In this document: piece by piece, positions 48,743-60,302 of the stretch
Layout of the letters: each line of letters begins with the position of its first letter
Numbering within the stretch: position 1 is the stretch's first letter
Source of the DNA: Brachypterus glaber
Lineage: Eukaryota > Arthropoda > Insecta > Coleoptera > Kateretidae
DNA length: 64,000 bases
Assembly: GCA_958510825.1 (NCBI GenBank)
Contig: OY294051.1
Span: 33,458,998 to 33,522,997, forward strand
Reading direction: 5' to 3'
Notes under the pieces: model-generated
Database searches by the model: none
Seen by the model: only the letters and a program-made list of their open reading frames with translations
Told to the model about the DNA's origin: nothing
Program-made: the position numbers and the translations under genes

Positions 48743-49869
48743 AAAAAAAACTATTTAAATATTTTCTTACATTAAATTTACGAATTCTTTAGTCAACTGT
48801 AAAAACTTGTATCTTCACCGGCTACCAATATTAATTGCTATCTCGTTTAGGAATGATACCCTGTATGGAGTTGTAAAAAAACGTTTTTTTTTGAAGGCTT
48901 GTTTTTTTGAAGTTTTTTTTGTGTTTTTTTGTTTGTATATTTTGGTTTTTTTTGTTTTTTTTTTATGAAAATATTCAAAAAATGGCAACTTTTGTATTTT
49001 AGGATCAATTAGAGACTGTTTTCAATAGTTTTTATTAGTTTTTATTTCAAAATACTTTATTCTTCGTGAAATAATAAAATATATAGATTATACGCCTTCT
49101 GTTAACGAGTTTAGGAGTTGAAACTTCAGTCACATAACCTCACTTTTCTAACGTGTCAAATTTATGAAGTCTGTTTATGATGCTTGGCCGCAAAAAAAGC
49201 AACATATCAAATCTTTTTATAGACACACAAACTAACGGAAAAGTTCCGAAAGTGAAATGCATGTTTTGTAAAACACTGGTGTCGAAAAATAGAGTTGTTA
49301 CAACTCAGTTGTAAAAAACCGTTTTAAATTAAATAATTTTTTTTATAATCTGTCATCATTCATACATGACTTTTACAATAAAAAATGTGTTAATTTTTAA
49401 TAAAAATCAAATTTGTTTTTTTATAACTGTGTTTTTTTTAATAAAAAACAAATTTGTTTTTTTATAAAGTATAGATTTGTTTTAAAACGGTTTATTTTGT
49501 TAAAAAAAAAACAATTTTTTTTTTTTTGAATTTACAACTCTAACCCTGTATGACATGTTACCCCTTTTTAAATATGTCTCCTAGCTATAGACACATACAT
49601 CGATAAAACATAAACACTTTCCAATAAATGTTACTTTCTAGCAATAATTTACATTTGTTCAGTATATATTTTCCTTAAGTTTTGAATATATTGACATTTA
49701 ACGTTACATATTAGTTACAATTATTTCCCCGCTTTATATTTATTTAAAAGATATATAATGCTTAGCATTATATAGTATACTTTGCAAATGGGACATTTCC
49801 AAAAAAATATAATTTTTTTATTTAAATGACAACCCTTATAACTTTTTTGTTTTTAAATCGACTTTAAAC

Positions 49870-50030
49870 CCAGATAGCACACAATAGCACACATATCACA
49901 CAATATCCCCCGGATATCCTCTCAATGTCGCATGTCCCGGGACATTAGTCGTACACACCAGGGACGTCCCGAGGAAATTTCCCGTGGATGTCCTTTCGGA
50001 TATCCCTGGGATATCCTACCAAGGCTTGTT
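49870..50030. repeat. cluster of GGATATCC/GGGACGTCCC-type palindromic words
   Basis: Within about 120 bp there are CGGATATCCT, CCCGGG, GGGACGTCCC, GGATGTCC, CGGATATCC and GGGATATCC. It starts next to AATAGCACAC/ATATCACAC repeats. It looks like a decayed short-period array or a repeat element rich in these words; no coding frame is credible. Confidence 0.6.
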
Positions 50031-50416
50031 CTTTATTGTTTTAAATTTAGCGCCTTTTTCGTGACTTTAATGGCGGACGTAGGTGTTTGTGGTCTGTTTA
50101 TGTGTATAAGTTTTTTCCAAAATTATTATTAAATATTTATATTGTGTTTTCCTTTATTGGACAATTTCCCTCAGGGAGGGGTAATACTTTCTCCATCTTA
50201 AGTGCGTTTTTTTATGGACGAGCCCATTGGCCTTTGCAAAGGTAAATCGTAGCTATTGGCAGCCTGCTAATAGCAAAATTTCACAAAAAAAAAATAGCCC
50301 GTTTTTGGCATTTTAGATGGAACGTAAGATTTATATATTTTTTAAAAGAGTAGTAATAGGCGAACTTAACGGTGCCAATTTGGCACTGCCAAATTTAAAC
50401 TTAAAAACAGATATAA

Positions 50417-50753
50417 GATTTTTGTTCCTTTCTTTTTATAATATCTTACATGCAACTTCTTTACGATCAAAAGGTGTTTTTCCATATAAATTTTTGTTCT
50501 GAATCCAAATTTTGCGACAAAATTATAAATAATTGTAAAGTTTCGGTGCAAAAAGCAGCTAGAAAACTGGCATATAAACGGACAGATTTTTGTTCCTTTC
50601 TTTTTATAATATCTTACATGCAACTTCTTTACGATCAAAAGGTGTTTTTCCATATAAATTTTTGTTCTGAATCCAAATTTTGCGACAAAATTATAAATAA
50701 TTGTAAAGTTTCGGTGCAAAAAGCAGCTAGAAAACTGGCATATAAACGGACAG
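50417..50753 (+). repeat. perfect 168-bp tandem duplication
   Basis: 50417-50584 and 50585-50752 read identically by eye. The join falls in ACGGACAGAT, so the unit ends in GGACAGA-like words common in this window. Identity indicates a very recent duplication or an assembly artefact. The mirrored reading frames on both strands are by-products. Confidence 0.9.
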
Positions 50754-52079
50754 ATGGATGGACATTTTTAAAAGTTTAAAATTGTATACAATGTGTTTCC
50801 AGTCTTTTGGTAAAGGTGTGGTTCTACATTACAAAACTTGAAAAACAAGCATAGAAAAATAAGTCCGAACCCTGAGTTACAACCCTTAAAATTGTACTAA
50901 AAATAAGGTTTTTAGCTAATAACTGTGGTACCTTTTGAACTGGGGTAACTTGGTTTTGCATGTATACTAGTATTAATAAGGGCAATTAGTTTATATTTAT
51001 GAATCTATCCAGAGGCGTCCCTAGACAAAAAAAACGTATTAGGCTTTTTTGCCCCAAACTTTTTTATGTATATTTTTTTAGATTTTTTTGTAAAAAAGGT
51101 CTTTGGGTAGAAATACATAAAAAATGTCATATAATGTAACACTGTAGGAGCAACCGTTAAAAAAAATGGAATTAAGAGGAAGTAAGATTTTGTGCCACGA
51201 AAAATGTTACTTTTTAAAAGGCTATCACACATTTAATATTAAATTTAGGTGTTTCGGTGAAGAATATATTTTTTGCTAAGTTTTAAATAAAAATTGCCAT
51301 ACAGCATTAAATTTTGTATATATATATATATTCAGTGCTTTTTTTGTTCCTCATTCAACATGTTCATCTTCGAAGGGTCGTAGCTCCCTTTGGGCTTATT
51401 TCCTATGTTCCTTTGTTGGTTTTTTATGTTTTGTGATGTAGAATCACCTTCTTTATTATGTACCAAGGGACTGAAAACACCGTGTACATACAGTACAAAA
51501 ATTGTTAATTTTGGACAATTTTTGTTGGTACGTAGTAAACGTATAAAACTCCTCTGCTGTAAAGCTGCGATGTATATAATAACTTAACACGTCGCAATGT
51601 AAGATTAATATATACCTAATTAGTGTAAAACAGTATATCTTAAGCACTCATTTTAAATTCAGTTGTTATATAAGTTTTAATTGCCCTATTCGCATTACTG
51701 CAGTTCTCACATACGTTTACTGCAACAAATTATCATAATATATAAGTATATTGACAAAATTCGAATGTGTCTATATATTATTCCTAATAATAATCTAGAT
51801 AATATTTTTTCTTGTTAAGTTGGTACAACTTGATTTTTAACCAAATATTTCACACGTTTCGCGAGGCGGTCTTACATGACAGTCTTGCTACTACACTGTA
51901 AATAAACTGAAAATGGTTCGTGTACACTGCAGTTACTTTCTCCGGAAATGGTTCGGATGAGTTTTAAGGTTTTGATTATTTTGTTGGTGTTTTTTAATCA
52001 ATTTCCATTTATTTTCGGTCATTATAAAAAAGTAACCTGCAAATGTAAATTTTTAATATACGATTTTAACAAAAAAAAA

Positions 52080-52590
52080 ACGGTATGGCAATACAGTTAC
52101 AGTGAACGGCTACCGATATCTCTCAATGCTGGAAAATTTTATGCGCCCTGCATTGGATGACAAGCCAGAGGCAAGGTGGCAGCAAGATGGAGCAACTGCC
52201 GGCATGCCGGCATGCCCATGCGGCCAGAGCCACAATGCAGCTTTTAAGGCAGATTTTCGAAAAGCGAATAAATTCGAGAAATTCGGATTTTCATTTTACT
52301 TCATGTTCTCTGGATTTTACAGAACCGGACTTTTCTTTAGAGCTACCTGAAATATCAGGTGTATATCAACAAGCCCAGGACTATTCAATAGCTTTAAGCC
52401 AGACATGTTAGGAGGTGTCATGGAAAATGTCGTGAAAAGAGCCCGTGCTTACAAAGCGGAAAATGGACGTCATTTAAAAGACATGATTTTTCATGCATAG
52501 TTCAAAAAAATTTCCATTTTCTGTACTCTATATTGTAAAAGAAATAAAAAAAATTGACAAAGTGACTTATGGGACACCCTGTACCTCTAT
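52080..52590 (+). pseudogene. mariner/Tc1-like transposase pseudogene, C-terminal half
   Basis: From about 52081 the frame reads RYGNTVTVNGYRYLSMLENF then RWQQDGATA, which contains the second catalytic Asp of DDE transposases (QQDGA). After a duplicated GCCGGCATGCCGGCATGCCC stretch the reading continues in another frame as HAARATMQLLRQIFEKRI, SLDFTEPDFSLEL (third catalytic Asp context), and in a further frame as MLGGVMENVVKRARAYKAEN, ending near 52498. The 3' inverted end ACTTATGGGACACCCTG closes at about 52582. The first catalytic Asp region and 5' end are not recognisable. The family matches the derivative at 30572-30924. Confidence 0.8.
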
Positions 52591-53034
52591 AAGTTTTTTA
52601 TTTTTGCAAATAACCCTGTGTATATTTTTTTCATGCAAAACGTTTATTATCCTAAGAAATTACTAAATATATTTGGTACACATCATCCTTTGACCTATTC
52701 TCATTAAAAATAATAAACCAAAAACCTACAAACCAAAGCGTGAAAATTACTTTACCAACCGAGCTGGAAGTAGTTCATATAAAAAAAATCCTTAACCTTT
52801 GCATTTTTTTCTTTCATCTCCTTGCATCATTTAATGACAGGATTAAGGATCAAACCATTAGAAGTCGCCAACTAAGTCACAATTACATTCCCTCAAAAGC
52901 CTTTAACGCCCTTGTTTCACCCTAACAACATGACCATGGCTTAATTGTATCAAATCGAGGGATAGTTGGCTTTAATGATGTTTACCACATAGGCCAGTCA
53001 AGACAGCACACCTACTACAATTTTCCTAGAATTT

Positions 53035-53465
53035 TGAAGCCCTTTTGCTTACCAAAGGTGCGGTTATGGTAATATATTGGTTAAAATTATTTACCAATAT
53101 ATCCGAATGTGTTGGTTACACTGACAGTTACTGTAGTAAACATACACCTATAAGTAGTGTTTTTGTTTCTTCTGTCAAGATAGATAGTTGAATTTTTGTC
53201 AAAATACAAGAATTTCATTTCAATTCGTAAATAGAAATGGTAAAATGTAGAAGATAGCCGTTTATACTGCGATTATTTACATATAAAAAAAATAGATATT
53301 AGAAAAAGATGTAATAATAACCAAACGCCATAACCGCTCTGAAAGCACTGTAACAGAATTTAATACTAATTGGTTTAACCGCACGGCATCAAAGTATTCC
53401 GAATTCAAATGGTAAATACCAAACGTATGACCAAAACTTTGGCAACTAATATGAAATGGCGTTAG
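53035..53465 (+). repeat. dispersed repeat, partner of 42180-42460
   Basis: See 42180-42460; this copy is longer and includes ATTATTTACCAATATATCC and ACCAAAACTTTGGCAACTAA. Confidence 0.5.
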
Positions 53466-54237
53466 AAATAAAATACCTCGTAAGAAATTTTTAGGCAAGA
53501 GAAGACAGAGGGGGTTTCCACTGTGACGGGTGGGACACCTTTACTTCGTGTTTTAGTTTTATTTAGTAAACTTTTTCACAAACAAAAAGTGTTGTGTGTG
53601 CTTAATGCTCTAATAGTACTAAAAAGTTATGAAAAAGAAGCATGGAAAACAATTATTAACAGCTGCTTTACTGTTACCAAAAAAAAAAGCATTTCAAGTG
53701 GAATTTTATAAGGTCTCACCCGTAACAATGAAAATACCCAGAGGCTGAAAGCTGATGTCAGATATTATCATCTTAAAATTAAAAAGATAAATAAACATTT
53801 TTTTTACAATCATTAAAAATGTAAACTTAACTAATTTCTTATTGTTTTTGCCATCATGGCAAGTCATTTCCATTAATAACATGTGTTTTGTAAATGAAGT
53901 TGCTTATCAATACAATACATTTACCGAAATTGTTTTTTAGTATGAATTCATCTTTTGTTTTACTTTCGGCAAATACTTTGAAATAAAATGAAATTTCTCT
54001 AAAAAAAATCCGTACCCAACAAACTTTTGAGCATGGCATGGACTTCATCGAATATTGAAGGTTACAACTTTGGACAAAACCAACTCAATTGGCCTAATAG
54101 GGAAATAAAGAAGGCCGTGGAAGCGTTAGATTGATAAATTACATGAATCTTAGTTAAAATGCTTTTGTGGTCTCTAATTAAGTTTAGCACTATGAGATGT
54201 TTATTGAAATACATCTGATTAAGATTTATTGCCTTAG

Positions 54238-54420
54238 AACTTGATATTATCATACTTTGAATTGCTCAATTGCAAACTAATAGCGTCTAATAAATCAAAA
54301 AGAATTGTTTACCGACTTAAGAATAATTAACACTTTTAAATTCTTAACTTTTCTACCTAGATCATTTAAGGAAATTATTGATAAGAGTGGTCTAAGGTAG
54401 GAACCTTGCGGTACCCTAAA
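54238..54420 (-). pseudogene. LINE reverse transcriptase fossil (antisense), copy 1
   Basis: The reverse complement reads RVPQGSYLRPLLSIISLNDL, corresponding to motif B of non-LTR reverse transcriptases (VPQGSxLGPLLFxxxINDL). Downstream decays into stops. The segment is duplicated at 54637-54825 in direct orientation. Confidence 0.7.
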
Positions 54421-54636
54421 ATTTTTACCTCATTCTTATTTGTTTTATTATTTTGATAATTTTTTCTAATCAAGGGCCGAATTATCCATATGTCGTTAAA
54501 TTTAAAAGAAGGAGGAATTCACCGTTAAAGTTGAATGAACAAATTACATATTGTAACTTGAATATTCACTAATAATTTGGGCGTAAAGCCTAGGTTTTCT
54601 TAGCTGGTAGTACTTTACTTATCTGTTTATGATTGC

Positions 54637-54825
54637 CTTAGATCTTGATATTATCGTACCTGGAATTGCTTAATTGCAAACTAACAGCTTTCAATTAATC
54701 AAAAAGAATTGTTTACTAGTTTAAAAATAATATCTACTTTTAATTTCTTAACGTTCAAACTTTGATCATTTAAGAAAATTACTGATTAGAGTGGTCTAAG
54801 GTAGGAACCTTGCGGTACTCTACGA
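54637..54825 (-). pseudogene. LINE reverse transcriptase fossil (antisense), copy 2
   Basis: A direct relative of 54238-54420, offset about 400 bp. The reverse complement again carries VPQGSYLRPL. It ends about 100 bp before an exon of the PR-domain gene. Confidence 0.65.
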
Positions 54826-54926
54826 TGTTTACCTTAATAATAGCTTTAGGTTATTTTAAATTAAACCATTATTATGGTTTGTTCTTTTCAGTTTGTAGTG
54901 ACTAAATTTATGTTTTTTTATCGTAG

Positions 54927-55052
54927 GTTGTGGCAGGAAGCGGGGTCAAAGGCTGGTTAGATGCATCTTTAGATCACGAAAATTGGTTAAAACTCATCAG
55001 AAGCAACCAAAACAAAAATGGTAACTTAAGATACTATCTTCAAGGCGGACAA
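54927..55052 (+). CDS. ham: PR-domain gene exon, central PR domain
   Basis: 42 codons between acceptor TATCGTAG and donor GTAAGT, phase 0 at both sides. It encodes VVAGSGVKGWLDASLDHENW, then LKLIRSNQNK and YYLQGGQ. The GWLDAS...NWLKLIR core matches the PR-domain segment seen in MECOM as FCIDAS...SWLKYIR. There is no start or stop, and no other function is apparent. Its small size, exact phase match and motif continuity with the exon 28 kb upstream support one gene. Confidence 0.82.
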
Positions 55053-56053
55053 GTAAGTAGTACTTTATTGTCTAAATAAATATGTGTACTTATGCCACGA
55101 AATGCCCTACTTGTGGACACAGGACTGAGAAAAACTTAAGTATAATTATGTGCACAAAAAAAATTATAGCATTTCTGGACTTCGTCAAAAATCTTAAGAA
55201 GGTCCTTTGGTGACTTGATACAAACTTGTTTCTGCTTTCTTTTTATATGGTTCCTATAGATAGGTTCTTATTGGTTCTCATATTATGTATAAAGCAAAAA
55301 ACAACAAAAATATTTTATTTTTACCCTAGTTTACAATTGTTTTTAAATATTTTTTATGCGTAATTTTATTAATTGATATAAAAGCAATGATAAATTGTAT
55401 AAAAACATTATTAATAGTCTAGTGTGCGTGTGTCACAAATTGGTTATGATTATTAATTCACGTCCCCAAATGAGATTTTGATGACACGATATATGTGAAG
55501 CATACCTAAAAATCCCAAGAAAGAAGCATAGATAATATTAGTAATCAAGTTTTTCCTTTTCCTTTTTAAAATTTTATTTCTTTAATTTTTAATTTAAAAA
55601 TAAAATTAGTTGACTGACTATATTTCAAAAAAAGAAAAATTCATATCTACATCATTGTGGCTAGAAATTGAGATTTTGTTTTTAATTATGGTCTGTTTCT
55701 TCAAGATAGTAAATTAAAAATCGCACAGTGAATATTTTCAAAACAGATTCGAATATTGGATGTGCGAATATACTGCCTAGTTTATTTTATAAAACAGAAA
55801 TATATTCTATTCACAAACATATACTATTCAAACCTGTTGTAAAAATATTTACTGTGCGATTTTTAATTTACCATCTTGCTTAAAAAAACAGACCATAGTT
55901 CATTGAACAATGTGCTTGTAAAGCGGCACACGTGTGCCGTTTTACTAGCCCAAATCTATTCCCAATTTATAGAAATTATGACAAGTATCACACTATTTTA
56001 GTAGTTTTGATATCTTAAACACATCATCTTCAGAGATATTCATATTTTTGCAG
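55053..56053 (+). other. 1.0-kb intron of the PR-domain gene
   Basis: It runs from GTAAGT to CATATTTTTGCAG, phase 0. It carries one MITE (55687-55897) and otherwise AT-rich sequence. Confidence 0.8.
55687..55897. mobile_element. MITE with TATGGTCTGTTT ends
   Basis: The left end TATGGTCTGTTTCTTCAAGA and AAATTAAAAATCGCACAGT pair with ACTGTGCGATTTTTAATTT and AAAACAGACCATA on the right; the arms are about 45 bp in 211 bp total. It is non-coding and lies within the short intron, about 155 bp upstream of the exon at 56054. Confidence 0.85.
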
Positions 56054-56183
56054 TTATGGTACGAAACATGTTTAGATCTATTACCAGGAACAGAGCTTAT
56101 GTTAAGCAGAAAAGAGGCACTGAACCTTCAGGAAATGTTTGGAGATTCAAATTCAGCAGATGAAAGATCAGACAGAGAAACAG
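56054..56183 (+). CDS. ham: PR-domain gene exon, C-terminal PR domain and linker
   Basis: It follows the acceptor TTTTTGCAG and ends before GTAAAT, leaving one base of a codon (phase 1). It encodes LWYETCLDLLPGTELMLS and a linker ending SADERSDRET. The LLPGTELML block corresponds to IAPGEELLL at the end of MECOM-class PR domains. An acidic, serine-rich linker toward the first zinc finger follows. The first C2H2 finger is not in the remaining 7.8 kb, so the next exon is outside the window. Confidence 0.8.
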
Positions 56184-57142
56184 GTAAATATATACATATA
56201 TATCTAAATGAATAATAGCGACTATTTTTATCTATCATAATATCGATTTCAACCAATAAAAATCAAGGCATTACCATAAGGATATTTTCGTCTCGAATAT
56301 ATACCAGAAACTCGAATATATACCACTTTTCTAATTCTTTGATGTAATTCTATAACCAAATATCAACTAAAATGCAAAATTAAGGTAATTTTAATGTCTT
56401 ATTAGCTTTTTTATTTAATATTAATAAAACTTGACGAATTTAGATCTTTTTTATTCAAAAAATTAGAAATTAAAACATGAATTTATTGTCTCAAAATAAA
56501 TTAACATCAAATTAATTATTATTAATTATTTATTTAAACTACTTTTAGAGATTTAAATTGTTGAAAAATATGAGGGAATTAATCAGTTTTATTAAATTTG
56601 TATCAGAACAATAATACATATAGACGGCTCCCAGCAAAGAGTAGGTTAATATAAACATTAAAACAATTAGCTTCAATTGCTTATAATTAACAAAACATCG
56701 ATAGAAACAATTGTTTTCTCAGATTGCATTTTTTTAAGCACCTTGTATACACTATATCCCACGTTCTCAAAAATAAAAAGCATTTATATAACATGCCACA
56801 TCAGGTAGGTGTTAAATACCATTGCTATAAAGTATGTTGTCTTAAAGTACGATCTTACGATCTTGAAAAAGTAAAATTGTGAAATTTCCGAAGAATTTAA
56901 AGTTAAACTATATCGATGTCTGGTCAATTGAAATCAAAAAGACCTTGTCAAAATTTAAAATAAAACACTTGTTACTTTTACTAGATACTTGATAACATTT
57001 TGACGCTTGAATCGAACTTTTTTATTACACCATTCAATAGTTGTTATAAATAAAATTAGTCGGTTTAAAAGGCTAAGACTAACTAGGTAACAGCTAAAAA
57101 AACGGTCGCAATTATAATAGTTCGGAATACCTATACCATATA

Positions 57143-57845
57143 CCGGGTCTCACAATACCAAGGTACACCCCCTTTTTTCTTTATTTTAAAAGTTGCGCTG
57201 AAAATTCCATTTATAACTTAGTTGCACCATTTTAAAGATTGCGAAAATAATAATAATAATTTTTTCTCAAAAACTCCTTTTTTTTAATGGCACCATATTG
57301 GTCTACCGGTACCATTAAAAAATACCCGGAATCTAACAATATCTTTTATTTTTATTTATGACAAATACAACCGTTTTTAAATGAAAATAAACGTTAAAAT
57401 TTTTGTGATTTTAGTAACAAAGTTGGCTTTGAAATCTACGGAAGACAGGATTTTTATCTGTCAAATTTAAGTAAAAAAAAAAGAAGTTTTTAGCGTAAAT
57501 TTATTTTTCTAGGGTTACTTAGATCATTTTGAGTAATTTTAAGTAATCATGGCCTACCCATAAAAACTAAAAATTAAATAAAAAAAAACTAACATTTAAA
57601 ATCTCACTTTTTTGGTATCATTGTTCTCAGAACTAAGCGTAAAATTGAAATATGTAAAATATATGGGGTATCCTATTTAAAAATCGAAAGTTGGTGTAAT
57701 TTCCGGTTAAACCGGAAGTGGAATAAATGTACTTTTTATATTTAAAGTTGAAGTTTTATGGCAACAAGAGATGTTTCAAATTTGGAATCTGTAACTTTTA
57801 AAATAAATAAAAAAGGGGGGTGTACCTTGGTCTTGTAACACCCGG
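57143..57845. mobile_element. MITE with CCGGGT ends (TA-flanked)
   Basis: CCGGGTCTCACAATACCAAG and GTACACCCCCTTTTTT on the left pair with GGGGGGTGTACCTTGGTC and AACACCCGG on the right. TA occurs on both sides (57141-57142 and 57846-57847). It is about 700 bp; the terminal repeat is about 55 bp and the interior is AT-rich and non-coding. Confidence 0.85.
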
Positions 57846-58030
57846 TATAGAAAATACGAGAAGTAAAGTAATGCTAACTTTAATTAATAATTCCCGCCAT
57901 TAAAATAACACTTTGCTCTGTAGATCTAGGTTCATTAAAACAATTTTTTTTCAAAAACAATAAAAAAATAGAAAAAACTTAAAAAAAAAATATTTATAAA
58001 AATAAATTTTTTTTTTTTTAAAAAGGTTTT

Positions 58031-58210
58031 AAAGAACTTTCACTTTCGGGTTTAGACCGTGTTAATGGATTTTCACTTTCCGACGTTTCGTCTCTTACTA
58101 CTAGAGACATCTTCAGATTAATCCCTGAAGATGTCTCTAGTAGTAAGAGACGAAACGTGGGAAAGTGAAAATCCATTAACACGGTCTAAACCCGAAAGTG
58201 AAAGTTCTTT
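58031..58210. repeat. nearly perfect hairpin, 86-bp arms
   Basis: 58031-58116 is the reverse complement of 58125-58210 with essentially one mismatch (TTCCGACG against TTCCCACG) around an 8-base loop, ATTAATCC. The arms carry TTAGACCGTGTTAATGGATT and GAAGATGTCTCTAGTAGTAA. Such preserved complementarity indicates recent origin or ongoing gene conversion, and the transcript would fold into a long stem. Confidence 0.95.
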
Positions 58211-58751
58211 ATATCTTAATGGCCGTGAAAGCTTAAAATCTAAAATAAAAAGGTTTTTTTTTCAAAAAACTTTAAAAAAATAAATAATGTATATTATTAA
58301 TGTTATTAATAATAATGAAGTTTCTCATAAAAAATTAAATTCTAATTATAAATAAATTTTCGGCACACTTTAGTTTATAGTGACGCACGTAATTAATGAC
58401 AATTATTATACTCTTCTCAGTCTCACCAGACTAGAAGAGCAATATACGATGTTTTTCCAAATTATCAAAACCGCACACACAAAAGAATTCATTAGTTTTT
58501 ATCGAGTTCTGAACATTAAAAAAAATGGTCTCTTCGTCGGTCTGTATGTCACGATAACTAAGAAAGAAATATTCGATCTATCTCAATTTTTTAGGAAAAA
58601 TCAAGTTACACGAGAAGAAAAATCCTCTTGTTTTGAAAAAAAAAAAACACACACAAACAAATAAAAAGTTAAGGGAGAAAACTTAAAAAATTAAAAATAG
58701 ATGAAAGACTCCAATCGAGAAATTTTCAGAAAAAGCATGAATACCAATTAT

Positions 58752-59262
58752 GGGAGGCTTAGCGTAGTGGCTAGCGCGTATGTATAGCAGATCTACTAGC
58801 GTGGGTTCGATTCTCACTGGCGCCGATTTGCCTTTTTCAGTTAATTTATAATTGAACTTTGGCGAAGGCGATAAGTGAAACGGACACTTCCTAGAAACTG
58901 GTTCGAAAGTCAGTATAAGCATCATCATCATCATCAATAGTTTGTTTGGGTCTTTAAGAGACAGGCGCAGCCTATGGCTCATTTATCTAAAAAAATTTTT
59001 AATCTGAATTGAAAGTTGGGGCAGTGAGTCTATGCTCACTGATGCGAGTTGCATCTGTCATAATTTGGGGGGAGTGAGTCTCTGCTCACTGATGCGAGTT
59101 GCATCTGTCATAATTTGGCGCTGTGGAGTGGGTGGGAGGGGGATGGGGAAAATCAGTATAAGCCGGTGGTTCCCTCTACTACTAGCCCACACAAGTCCTG
59201 GACTTAGGGGATGCTTAATTAAGTAGAATAGTACGAGGCTAAACAAACAAACAAACAAACAA
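58752..59262 (+). mobile_element. tRNA-derived SINE, copy 3, interrupted
   Basis: The best-preserved head has A box TAGCGTAGTGG (58760-58770) and B box GGTTCGATTC (58804-58813). The body is interrupted after TCAGTATAAGC and resumes at 59153 with the same bases, then continues GCCGGTGGTTCCCTC to an (AAAC)n tail at about 59240-59262. Confidence 0.9.
58921..59152 (-). mobile_element. retroposon nested in the SINE
   Basis: An insertion of about 232 bp flanked by the 11-bp duplication TCAGTATAAGC (58910-58920 and 59153-59163). On the minus strand it ends in a (GAT)n tail against the target duplication, as expected for a LINE-mobilised element. It contains two copies of a 50-bp unit, AGTGAGTCTVTGCTCACTGA-type (59023-59072 and 59073-59119). 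No coding region is recognised. Confidence 0.85.
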
Positions 59263-59811
59263 TTTAAAAAAAAGTCTAATGCAAAGTTATACAAGGATAC
59301 CACCAAAAAAATATAAAAAATAAGAGGAAAAGTCCGATAAACTCCAAAATACTACTTATTATAGAAATATTCATATCAGTTAAAAAAAAAATACTCGCCA
59401 CTTTTTAATGCAATAGTAGCACGAGCTCACCGAAATTATATTTTGGAAATATATCGAGTGATAACTTATTATACTATCCACTGTGAGGAGTACACTATAA
59501 AATGCGATGCATTGCATAATTACAAAGGCTTGTTTTGATTATTCTGATTCTATTTTTATAATAACGTACAACCGGAAGAATCTGACCATATCCGCCATCT
59601 GCAAGTATAAAATCCACAATTTGTTGACTTCACTTGACACGATAATTGAATCTGGGTGATTTTTTAATAACAGGATATTTGGGCCGTTAAGGGTTGTTTT
59701 TTTCATCAAATCATTGATTTTTATGCTTGTTATGACATTAAATTGTTTAATAAGTTACAAAATAAATATACTCCATTTTTAGTAAAGTAGATCACGAAAC
59801 AGACTTTTAAA

Positions 59812-59852
59812 TAATTGTAGTCCAACATAGGATCCTTGCGGTACTCCATAAG
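59812..59852 (-). pseudogene. LINE reverse transcriptase fossil (antisense), copy 3
   Basis: The reverse complement reads GVPQGSYVGLQLFKSLFRDL, an eroded motif B. Flanks have stops in all frames. Confidence 0.6.
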
Positions 59853-60265
59853 ATTTCTTATTTTTATCAGTTATTTAATGAAGAATCATACCATAAAAGA
59901 TTTACTAACTAAATAGTTGTTAAAATGTTTTCAAATTTAATATAAAAAGTATCAAAATATAAGCAATTTTCAATCTAAACATGTACATTTTGTCAGAAAA
60001 ACGAAAAGTCATTTAAGAATATTTCGTAAATTGCAAATCAGTTCCTGAGAAGTGTCACAACCAAAGAGAAATAAATAAACCAAATATGCTAAAAAAAAAA
60101 CAAAAAAAAGAGTTAGTTGTTAGTTGTTTTTAAACTTTAATAAATTAAAAAAAGTTTAATTTTTTATTAATAAATGCATTAAATGTTGACGAATACTGTT
60201 ATTCTATTGGTGCGTTTTAATGAAGTAAAATTATCCAGATAAAAAACTTAATTGTTCCAGTTTGA

Positions 60266-60270
<5 letters not shown>

Positions 60271-60296
<26 letters not shown>

Positions 60297-60302
60297 TATT
60301 TA
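60271..60302. repeat. (ATT)n microsatellite
   Basis: A run of ATT units at about 60271-60299. Confidence 0.85.

Noticed and set aside
50366..50779. Overlapping 109- and 117-codon frames
   Set aside because: They are produced by the perfect 168-bp duplication on both strands; no conserved features.
58752..58830. Functional tRNA gene
   Set aside because: A and B boxes are present but the sequence cannot fold into a full cloverleaf by eye and continues into a SINE body with a tail.
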